From Cercozoa sp. M6MM (lineage: Eukaryota > Endomyxa: Ascetosporea), in the NCBI GenBank assembly GCA_040357565.1, contig JBDODJ010000121.1: DNA of 33,797 bases; one strand, 5' to 3'. Both the position numbers and the translations under genes were made by a program. Shown here one piece after another: positions 21,683-31,000 of this stretch; the first letter of the stretch is position 1, and each line of letters opens with the position of its first letter. The notes under the pieces were generated by a model. The model did not search any database. It was not told the origin of the DNA and saw only the letters and a list, made by a program, of their open reading frames with translations.

Positions 21683-22662
21683 ATGTCTGCTTCCCGCGTT
21701 GTCGTGCTGCCGTTCGAGGTGTGTTGTTTTTTCTTTTGGTTGATGCTGTCTGCAACATTTTCAGACTTGCACACGGCATGTGTGAGATGCACACCAGGTG
21801 TGCTGTGACATGTGGTTTGTTTCCGACCGCGCGTGATGTTGCTTTGATCGCTTTTGGAAAAGAAGCACTTTTTTGCTGGGTTGATTGTTTCTTATTTTTT
21901 GTATTTGTCAGGCCTGGCGTCCGCGCTGGGCCAACGAGGCACCGAAGATTACCAAGTTCGCCTTCTACTTCGCCTTTGGTATGCTGTTCTACGAGCGTAC
22001 CCGTCGCGAGATGTACTCGGCCGAGACGATGCGCACGTGAGTGGAAGCTTTGATTCGAGTTTCGAAATAAATGAAAGAATGAAATCTTCACGTGAGATTG
22101 TGCTGCAGCATCCGCGAGACGTTCAACTCTGAGGAGTGGAAGAACCGCTGGACGATGTGGGACGGCCTGGGTACAGCAAAGCTGTTGCATGTGTTTGAGT
22201 TGATTCGAGTCGAGTCTTGCTTTGCTTTGCTTCGAGTCACGTGCTTTTGCTTTGTGTGCAGGCCGCAAGGTGCACGGCATTCTGTCGCCGAAGGAGGGAG
22301 AGAACCTCCAGGAGATCAACTGGGAGGAGCGTCGTCAGGAGGCCAACGAGGTCGTGCGCGCCTACCTGGACAGCCGTAGCAAAGCTTTCTCATTCTGCAA
22401 AATCTTTTCTACTCGCAAAGGTTTCGCTCGTCCCACCTGTATCATCGTTTGCTTTTGCAGCCGAGCGCTGGAACGAGTACCGCTACTGGTGCGAAGTCGT
22501 TGCTGTAAGCTTTGCTTTCTCTCAAATCAAACTCAAATCAACTGACACATAACCACATTGCAGCCGACGACCTTCCCGATCCCGGGCCTCTCACTCTTCT
22601 TCACCGTCGACGCCAAGGCGCAGAAGTGGCTCCGCATGCACGGCTGGTGGTACACCTCGTAA
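21683..22662 (+). CDS. Small, highly expressed, probably mitochondrial single-TM protein, 159 aa
   Basis: Six exons: 21683-21718, 21912-22036, 22109-22170, 22262-22375, 22461-22504 and 22564-22662 (TAA). Basic N terminus with a WRPRWANEAPK segment, then one hydrophobic helix (FAFYFAFGMLF) near residues 27-38 and a long charged, Trp-rich soluble part (WKNRWTMWDGLG, INWEERRQEANEVVRAYL, RWNEYRYWCEVV), ending HGWWYTS. Size, early single TM and charge pattern resemble accessory subunits of respiratory complexes or ATP synthase, but I cannot name one. Codon use is strikingly biased to C/G-ending codons (GAG, CTG, AAG, GTC almost exclusively) unlike its neighbours, which implies high expression. Head-to-head, 179 bp from the gene ending its 5' side at 21503. 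Confidence 0.8.
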
Positions 22663-22898
22663 ACCGTCCTCGCGACGCTCGACTGTCCACATACTCGTCT
22701 TTTCGCCGACTTTCGTTCATTTACTTTTTCGTTTCCTGCACGCTCGTTTGTTCAGTGTTCTAGCGTGCACATCACAAACCCCAGCCGAGCTATTTGCTTG
22801 TATCGTCTGATCAGCCAAGATCGGGTCAACTGAACGACTCGTTTGAAGAAACGTTAGGAAAAACAAACGAGTCACAGGTCCGAATCGCGAGCCAAGCT

Positions 22899-25458
22899 TT
22901 AGCTGAGGTCGCCATTGGTGTAGCACGTGTACGTGAAGCCGAGAATGATGATGAGAGCCAAGATGCACCAGCAAGCCGTACCGATGAGCATGCCCTGCAA
23001 AAATCCGTGTGAGCAAACCACAAAACTGGAAACAAAAAGCTGTAGCACATTGATGATGTCTCGTCGGCTCTTCTGTTTTTTCTCGGGATCCGGGCCGTAC
23101 AACTAAACGTTTGGGACAGCAACTTAGCCGGCAGAGTACCCCACAGGAGACCAAAGGAACGGATGATACAATGTAAGGCGGATCGACCGTGGTGAAACCT
23201 TGAGTTGTCGCGATCTGACCAGTTTTTTTTTTGCGAAATTAACTTAGCGGAAAAACAGAAGGTATTTTATTACCTCCTTGGCAACTTCGATAGCGACCTC
23301 TTTGTCGTTGTATGTGAAACGCACAAAGTCTCGCAGTGGCGGGTTCTGTGGGGGGAGGGTAAGAGGGGGTAAGGGGGGTGAAGAAGAAGCCTACCAAAGC
23401 ATCGCGTTCCTGCATGGCACGCGAAAACAGTCGCGTCAGATCACTCTACAGCAACCAGACTTCAAAAAACAAAAACAAAAACAACAACACGAAAACAACA
23501 AGAAACAACAAAGCACTCACACTGGAAGTCGTGTTGCACAGTCCATCGAGGTCGTTGTTGCCGTCGTACACCATGAAGTAATTCGTGCTACTCTGCTCTG
23601 GCTACAGGGGGGTAAAAAGAGGGGAGTGGGGGGGGGGGGGGGGTAAAGAAAGCACACATGCATAATAGGAGCCACGCAGACACGATTGCGATACTTGGTG
23701 GCCGTGCGACCTCGCTCCTGCCATGAAAAGTCAGGGGTGGGNNNNNNNNNNNNNNNNNNNNNNNNNNNNNNNNNNNNNNNNNNNNNNNNNNNNNNNNNNN
23801 NNNNNNNNNNNNNNNNNNNNNNNNNNNNNNNNNNNNNNNNNAAAAGTATCTCTCTACCTTCCTAATAGCCTTGGCAGGGTCGACCACGATGTCAGTGGGC
23901 AGAGTCACATGGTAGCCACGCGCTTCTAAAGCTGCTGCTGGCAGCTGTGACGACAGGTCCGTTACCAGACCCACCTGGGGGGGGGGGGGGGGGAAAAGGG
24001 GGGGGGGGGGGGAGGGGGGGGGGGAGGTAGAGGGTAGGGACTACCTTGACATAGTTCTCCTGCCTCTCATATGCCACAGTGAAACCCGCCGCGATACCGC
24101 CGAAAATCAATGCGCCCACATAGCCTGTACAGTATATACAACCTCTCCTTTACCCCCTACCCTTCAACCCCCTTTACTCCCTACCGGACAGGAAGCCGAT
24201 GTAACACAGCGTGAGAATGGCACTGCGCGGACTCGTGCGACGCAGTTGTTTCCTGATCTCGCCCACTGCGATCGGCACCTGCGTTTCTCCACAGCAGCGG
24301 AGCGTCCCCCATCCCCGGTCAGTCCAATTAAACCAATTAAAAACTGGCTACAATCGCGAGCGGCGACAAACCGGCGAACACACCAACTGGCCAGCCCTGC
24401 GGGAGGGGTACGAGGGTAAAGGAAAAGAGAAACACAATTACCACGTCGTATGTCTTTTTCGCAAACTACGCCGCAAGGGGGTAAGGGGGGTAAAGGGGGT
24501 AAAGGGCAAAACTGACATCAACGAAGAGCGCGTGGAAGAAGAAGGCGCCGACCAGCACACTCACAATGATTAAACACACACCGCCGGTCGGTGTGAACTA
24601 CCAATCAGCGGAAGGGTCCAACCAATCAGCGGAACGGTCAGCCAAAGGGCCAGTCAAAGAGTAAGTCAGGAAAATACGAGAATATTGTCGACCGATCGCT
24701 CTTGATGTTGTTGTTCTGGTTGTGTCTGCTGCTGCTGCGGCGGTGTTTGTCGTGGACCATCCTGCGAAGGGGACGGTAAACTGCGGGTTAAGGAGAGTAA
24801 AGCTTGAAACTACAGTAGCAACGGTCATTTCGACCGGTGTCGAATACGTCGGCGGAGCTGATGTGCCACCTCTGCATACCCACTACGTGAAAAGCCACAA
24901 CTTGAACAGACCGCACCAGGGCTGGAGTAAAATCACGCTTCATCGTCACTTACGACGCTCTCGCCGTCACTGTTGGCGAAATCATCCTCATGGAAGTCAA
25001 TGATCGTGTCTGGTTGTCTATTCGCCTTCGGCAGCAGCTTGCGAATCTCTTCACCAACGATCTCTTGCTGATCAACATCCGCGCGGATATCAGAACAAAT
25101 ACCCAAGGATCACAGCATTGCACATACATTTAAGTTGAGAAGCCAGCGCCCGTCCTGTGAGAGTGCGTGTAGTGGCAAACGCAGTCGATTGGCGCAGTTT
25201 TCGCGCAACTCGTGCTGAGTTTGCTCCGTTTGGAGCCATGTGATCTGGTGAAAAGCAACCCAATGCTTCGAGTCTCATTTGTCCTTGGTGAGTCTGTACC
25301 GTCAGTCCTTCGACGCTTTCGCAGTAGATTTCGTACAGCTCGCGAGCAAGCTGCTCATGGCCTGCACCACATATCTTGTGATTTGTGTCCAACAAAAAAC
25401 AAAAACAAAACATCAGGCCACTGTGACCAGTCACTGGCAGATGCATGCTACCTGCCAT
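22899..25458 (-). CDS. Multipass membrane protein, about 440 aa in 18 exons (assembly gap in one intron)
   Basis: Exons: 25458-25452, 25361-25300, 25244-25128, 25067-24954, 24882-24835, 24761-24693, 24597-24517, 24396-24352, 24278-24185, 24124-24045, 23974-23858, 23717-23658, 23601-23521, 23445-23395, 23345-23274, 23214-23140, 23102-23049 and 22994-22899 (TAA). All visible junctions keep phase, including across the 100-N gap, which lies between 23858 and 23717. The soluble N-terminal 115 residues (ELYEIYCESVEGL, LPLHALSQDGRWLL, IIDFHEDDFANSDGE) lead to a SAPPTYSTP PPxY motif and a Gln-rich run. Hydrophobic segments follow (GGVCLIIVSVLVGAFFFHAL; VGVFAGLSPLAIVPIAVG; ILTLCYIGFLSG with GALIFGGIAAGF), a 150-residue loop with a likely N-glycosylation site (CNTTSS), and a last segment GTACWCILALIIILGF. 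Family unknown. Confidence 0.65.
23742..23841. other. Assembly gap (100 N)
   Basis: Exactly 100 N, the usual placeholder for a gap of unknown size. It falls within an intron whose visible flank is C-rich on the transcript (GGGTGGG on the plus strand at 23736-23741). Confidence 0.98.
23976..24030. repeat. Expanded poly-G/poly-C tract directly upstream of a 3' splice site
   Basis: Runs of 12-17 G broken by AAAA or A lie immediately next to the splice acceptor of exon 23974-23858. On the minus-strand transcript this is a pure C-rich polypyrimidine tract ending CCCCCAG. Related GGGGTAAAGGGG-type tracts are at 16037-16075, 23346-23385, 23606-23646, 24474-24508 and 32965-33004. Confidence 0.9.
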
Positions 25459-25828
25459 AGCCTCAAACTACACTCTACACACGGGTGCGCACTGTTTCGC
25501 GGCAATCAATGGACGATTTCGGCTTGATTTCGATGTTTTGTTTTGCCAGCTCTTGATCAATCACCAAACTACCTCCAATTCCGACATCTTTCCAGCAAAC
25601 AACAACAAACTTTCGCACAACCTGTGGGAGAAAATGGGAGGGTGGATTCGTATCTGACAGCTTAGTGTACAGCAACCGCGCGGACAATACAGTGTAGAAT
25701 AACGAAACTATCTCCCGAGGTGTCTGATCCGCGCGGACGTCTGACCTTGATTTCCGCCCAGGGAGTCGCAAAGCTTGCAAGGTCGTTCCTGGAGTAAGCG
25801 TCTAGCAGTTGACGACTTGATACAAACG
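25459..25828. promoter_or_regulatory. Divergent intergenic region, multipass gene / CCW-module gene
   Basis: These 370 bp separate two head-to-head starts and presumably contain both promoters. Minus-strand ORFs here (for example around 25500-25640) lack a splice path into a neighbour that I trust, so I leave them unannotated. Confidence 0.35.
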
Positions 25829-27321
25829 ATGCTCGTTAAGCTTGCCTTCGTGGCAGGAATTGCTTTTTCCAAAGCCGCAGATGAGGTCAGTTTAAGCTGC
25901 GTTGTGTTTGCCTGCTTGTCAACTTATAGGAATTGAAACATCTGGAACGCTGATCGGTTTGCTGAGTTTAGTGTTGCTGGCAAGGCAACTGCGTGGCTCC
26001 TGGAAACTGGATGGAAGGAGGCAACATGCGTTGCTACTGCACTTCAGAAGGGTGGACACAGTGCGAAGAGGTGGACATCGGGGGCAACTGCTGTTGGCAA
26101 GGCGAGTGTGTTTCTTGGGGTACATGGTTAGAAGGCAACACACACAAATGTCGCTGCACCGAGCATGTAAATCAAAGTGCAGTTTTAATGAAAATTAAGT
26201 TTGAAAAGTGGAAAAGACACGCAATTGCAAATGTAGGGATGGTCTGATTGTGAGCCCATCAATCACGAGGACACAAAGTGTTGTTACGAAGGGCATTGCG
26301 TTGACCATGGCGAGTGGTGGGAAGGGCAGGACAAGAAGTGCAAGTACATTCCACTGCTTTCTCACCTTGTTGATAACCGAATAACTTTGACGTTTGGTTA
26401 CACAAAGATGCTGGTACGGCGAATGGAAGGTGCGTTTGTTCTTGACATTGATCTGTACAACATATTGCCCCGTAGCTCTATTTTTATTAATGTGAATCGC
26501 AGGATTGCCAGGAGAAGAAAGAATGCTGCCACGATGGCAACTGTGTCGACTGGGGTCGTTGGCTGGACCGAGTATTTTCTTCCTCTGAGTCAGTTCTCGT
26601 TGCGATATTCTATTTTGTAGTGCAAGTGCTCTTGGGGAGGCGAATGGGCCGAAGACTGCGAATGGCATGACGGCCAGCAGTGCTGCTGGCAGGGACAGTG
26701 CGTCGGGCAAGGCGAGTGGCTTGACAGATGTCAGGTACAGTTAACTAAAGTTGAGTTTCTGATCAGGGCCCTGAACTGTGTGGACTGTGAACTGAACTGC
26801 GAAGTGCACAACGAGCGGTTGGGACTGCCAGCCGCAGGACGAAGATGAAAAATGCTGCTGGCAGGGGCACTGTGTGAACAATGGTGAGTGGTATGAAGCT
26901 GATGACAAACGCTGCAAGTGTCAGCACGGGCAATGGATAGAGGTGCAGTCCCATAATTGTCTCCTTACCGGAAATACATTGAGACCGAAACTAAACATTA
27001 AAACTGCCTTTTAGTGCAAGAACAAAAAGCAGTGCTGCTGGAACGGCAACTGCGTCGACTGGGGCGAATCCTGGAACGGGGTAATTTTACAAGCACAGTG
27101 CCTTCGCCTTGTCTGTCAGCTAACTTTATCCAGCGTGTGTGATACTGTAGTGCCAATGCAACTGGGACGGCAAGTGGTCCGACGACTGTGATTGGGCTCA
27201 TGACGAACATCGATGCTGCTGGCAAGGTCACTGCGTCGGCGAAAACGAATGGCTCACCGGAGACACGCAACGCTGCAAATGCACTCCCGCAGGTTGGAGC
27301 GACTGCCAGCCTTTGCATTGA
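25829..27321 (+). CDS. Secreted protein of eight tandem six-Cys CCW modules, 311 aa
   Basis: Nine exons: 25829-25885, 25972-26166, 26237-26343, 26408-26429, 26503-26571, 26621-26734, 26805-26942, 27015-27080 and 27151-27321 (TGA). Exon 1 encodes a signal peptide (MLVKLAFVAGIAFSKAADE). The mature protein is eight copies of one module of about 36 residues: C-C-W-x-G-x-C-V, a G-x-W, C-x-C, a G/W turn and C. Copies of the first motif are CCWQGNCV, CCWQGECV, CCYEGHCV, CCHDGNCV, CCWQGQCV, CCWQGHCV, CCWNGNCV and CCWQGHCV. Six Cys per module suggest three disulfides. The G-x-W..C-x-C spacing loosely recalls fibronectin type I and VWC modules, but I know no family with this exact pattern. Seven of eight introns are phase 0; the 22-nt exon is a microexon. 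Likely an extracellular or wall/adhesive protein. Confidence 0.85.
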
Positions 27322-27754
27322 CAAAGCCCGAATTCGCGTCACTGTTGTGCGGAGGCCAGAAGCCATGAAAAAAAAACAATCTAAACGCCTGGTTGACAGT
27401 CGAGAAGTTTAAGTTCCATGAAGCATTTCTCACTCTTTCAACGTCGGTCAACCGAACTGAACACGGGCGGCAAAAGGCTAGCAACATTCTCCGAAAATCA
27501 GGCCCGTCTGGGTGGGAAATAGTGTCAGTGTATACTGTACGTATTGTAAACGCCACGATACTCAGTAGCTGAGCACAAGTTGAGTCGAAAGTCGAAACGC
27601 AGTGAAAATTAACGGTAAAAGAGCAGGAGATCGATACCTGCGTTTCTCCGAGATAAATTTACCCGTTCACTCACAAAAGCCGAAGCAAGGCATTAGAGCG
27701 CCGGTGAGCGATCACAGAACTTGTGCAAGCCCTGGTAGTCTGGGAGTTGTCCAG
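27322..27754. other. Intergenic region upstream of the phosphodiesterase gene
   Basis: This 433-bp stretch lies between two plus-strand genes. The phosphodiesterase frame is open upstream to 27602, but without an ATG before 27755. I see no repeat or RNA gene in it. Confidence 0.4.
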
Positions 27755-30700
27755 ATGGGGCAGTGCTTGACTCGGGCGCACAGGAGTCACCGACGGGTTC
27801 GACAGGATTCGCGTGTCAGCGATGTGGAGGTCGCTACAGGCTCAAGCGCGCCGGAAACTGTGAATGTGGCCAGCAAAGACGACCATGACACGCGAGTGCA
27901 TCTGGAGCAGCCACCACGCTCGCCTGAGCCGCGACACTTGCGACATCGAAGTGCTCCACGCGGTGAAGCGCTTTACCGAGCTTCGACGGCAAGCAGCAAG
28001 AGTTCTCGGAGCTACAGTGTGAGTGCTGCGCACACTTCAGTTCGCAGTGTGATCGCAACTAGTTCTCGCTTTTCGGTCACACCGCCGACACTTCACGAGG
28101 CATCGCAAGCTGCTTCGACTCGGGTCAACATGCGGTGCTCCAGTGCGATTTCGACTGCGTTGCGACTGCTTCTGGACGTTCAAGTCAGTTTTCACAAAAA
28201 ATTCCACTTTCATTGATGCTCTCCGTCATCCTCTAGCTTGGTTGAATTTAGGCAAATATGTCAGAGATCGAGTTGACGCAGTCAGTTGCATGTAATCGTT
28301 CAATTCCGTTGTTTTGTGTCTTCAGTTTGCAATTATCAAACAGCAATGCTGTTTGTTTTGACAGCAATAGGACGTATGTTAATCTTGGCTGCTGGAACAC
28401 AAGCCTCCGAAGCAACAGTAGAACCAGAAACTGCCTTGCTAAACCACACTACTCACTCAGCATCCATGAACAATGTTTACGCACTGTTCGCACGGCATAG
28501 CGACTTGCGTTCGCCTGCTTCGCTACCAAGTAGAACTCTGAGGAATCAAGATCGAACTGCGAACGAAGACGAGTCGCTTCCTTCAACGAATTCAAAAACA
28601 AAATCGCTCGTGAGTTCCAAGGCTTCGGCCACGGCGCAGTCTTTGGCCGTGCTGTCGAAGCGCGAGCACGCGATGCAGCAGCGGGCAGAGCGAAGACTGA
28701 AAACACACCAGGCTTCGCACTCTTGGTCACCGCAAACCAGTCAGACTTCGCAAGAAAACCCAAATCCAGAATCGTTGGAAGCCAGCATTCTCACGCATGA
28801 CACCATCATTGCTCTGACAACTGACAGGGAGATTGATCACGAAAGAAACGCGGTCGCAGTGAATGATTACGAGGAGGTATCGGACCAGTACCTCGAAATA
28901 GCCGTCAGTCCGCCCATCGTTCGTGCATTGCGACACGGCATCGACTCCTGGGACTTTGACATCTTTGAGTTTCGGTACTTTACAGTATTGGCAGTGTCTG
29001 CAGTGCCAGTGTTTCTTCCGTTTAGAGAGCACGTGGCTTCGATATCACACAGCGACGACTCTGCTCTGTATGTCGGCTTGCTTCCAGTCTTTGGAGCACA
29101 CGTGTTGTCACGTCCGGTCTCTTTTATGTCCAACCAACACACGTGTTTTACAACTGAAACAACAAAAACTCTAAGTTTAGGACTCGAGTTGTTTCCACTC
29201 GATACAAACGAAGCAAGGATCGAGCTTCCTGCCAAAGAGTTGATGCACTTTCTCTGGGCCGTTGAAATCGGGTACGATAACTTGTGCTACTGACTCCACT
29301 TGTGATCTACTGTACTGGTAGGTACCGTGATAAGAACCCGTACCACAACTCTACACACGCGGGTACCTGGGGATCTTTGAACTTACAGATTTCAGTTGCG
29401 TCAGCTTCTGTTTTTTTTTAATGTAGCCGATGTTGCACACAAGTCGATGTTGTTGTTGCGGCAAATAGAGGTGCCTGTGCACCCGCTGGACGCACTGGCT
29501 GTCCTTCTTGCGGCTATCTGTCACGATTACGCGTACGTTGGATTTCGTTCCAACTGGACACTTTGTGTGTACTACTTTGGACTCGACACAGACACCCGGG
29601 TACCACGAACGATTTCCTCATCGAGACAGAGCACGAAGTCGCTCTCACTTACAACGACCAGAGCGTGCTTGAGAACTTTTCTGCAGCTCAGGTAAACTAC
29701 AGTTTAAAGTTGAGAACTCATGAATTTAGTCTCGCGTTGCTTCAACTTCAGGTGTTTCGTTTGATGCGCGCGCAGCCACAGTGCGATATCTTCAGTCGAT
29801 TCAACTACACAGAGCGCAGGAGGATACGAAAAACCTTTGTTTCGTGTGTGCTGGCAACAGTATCTTTAAACTAAAATTGAACTGACTCTTTGCAATGTTT
29901 GAACAGGTTTATAAATTTACACTTCTCTTTTGTCGAAGGATATGCGTGCGCACTCAACGCTCGTTCAGTCTTTCGGTTCAGCAAACATCTGTCACCTTCA
30001 AAAAGACAAGACTCACGAATGTGATCCTGTCGCAAGCGGTCCAAACAAGGAGGCAGATCTGCTTTTCAAGGTGAGTTTCCGATACCACTGTTGATTTTAC
30101 GTGCATGCGATTGCTTCAATATCTGTTTTAGACACTTGTGCACATGGCGGACCTGTCCGACACTGGAGTGGCAGCTCTGCCAGAGATGGGCACGTGCGAT
30201 TCAGAAAGAGTGGTTCATCCAGGGCGAGTTGCACGAGGAGTGGCGCCAGGTGCTCGTGTCGCTGGAAGGAAACGACGATGACATTCCGCCCGTCCCCGAT
30301 ATGTTCGGTATATTTGAGATATACAACCTGAGTACAGATAACCAGAACATACTACCTTTCTTGTTTTCACAGCCAAAGAACGAGCAGCATCGCTGCCGCA
30401 AGCACAAATGGTCAGTTGAATTTTAAATTGACAGTTTCCTTCTGTCTTAAGTGCCTTTTCAATTTCCCTTCCCCATGCTGCACAAACAAAGGGTTTTGCC
30501 GACTTTGTGGTGTCACCTTTGCTCGAAGCCTGGGCGGCCAAGTTTCCCGATTCAGGTTCTGTGCTGCTTGAGCGACTGCAGTCCAACCGCTCGCGCTGGT
30601 CACGTATCAGTTTTTCTACTGCACGATATCTTTGCGTGATACTGTTGTTTACCCGTAGAGCTGCTATAACGATTCTTGGAGACGAAGACACTAAACGCCG

Positions 30701-30839
30701 TCTATTAATCAAGATCAGCGAGGAGGACGAAGTGGATTGTGATTCGATTCGAATGGCTGTCGTAGCTAACGTTAGGTCTGTAATGTACTCGACTGCGACT
30801 CGTTCCGTCAGCTGCGGAGCGCGGAATGTCATGATCTAA
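27755..30839 (+). CDS. Class I 3',5'-cyclic nucleotide phosphodiesterase, about 749 aa
   Basis: Fourteen exons: 27755-28183, 28252-28291, 28326-28974, 29026-29067, 29176-29271, 29322-29362, 29427-29532, 29592-29691, 29752-29859, 29939-30070, 30132-30307, 30373-30410, 30492-30603 and 30661-30839. The catalytic domain hydrolyses cAMP and/or c[15 protein letters not shown] (proton-donor and metal His), [12 protein letters not shown] (exact PDEase_I signature, metal His-Asp, split by an intron), [22 protein letters not shown] (metal Asp) and [14 protein letters not shown] with the purine-clamp region PQAQMGF just before it. The start MGQCLT fits N-myristoylation plus palmitoylation, so membrane attachment is likely. 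The N-terminal 370 residues are Ser/Arg-rich. Exon 30132-30307 is one nucleotide out of frame: ADLS and LEWQLCQRW lie in different frames, and about four residues seem missing between them. Confidence 0.88.
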
Positions 30840-31000
30840 ATAGCATAGTGCTCCACTTTATGACTGTATGCGACTGCCGCTCTGCAAGTTGCAGTACTGC
30901 TAGCGTGTTAGTTTTCAGTTGCGGCAATGCAGCAAGCTACAATACTAGTTTTCAGTCGACCCATTTGAAGTCCGCGGCGAATGTAGGTCCGAACTCCGCG

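Noticed and set aside
21636-22319. Long minus-strand ORF opposite the small membrane-protein gene
   Set aside because: It crosses introns and exons of the plus-strand gene; the plus-strand exons have strong codon bias and consistent phases.
25475-25780. Minus-strand ORF with KFVVVCWKDVGIGG in the divergent region
   Set aside because: No start, splice path or recognisable motif; it lies in a short intergenic region between two well-supported starts.
28258-28500. Alternative frame after 28258 in the PDE N terminus
   Set aside because: It stops at 28500 and does not reach the catalytic exons; the GTAATC donor at 28292 leads into the frame that does.
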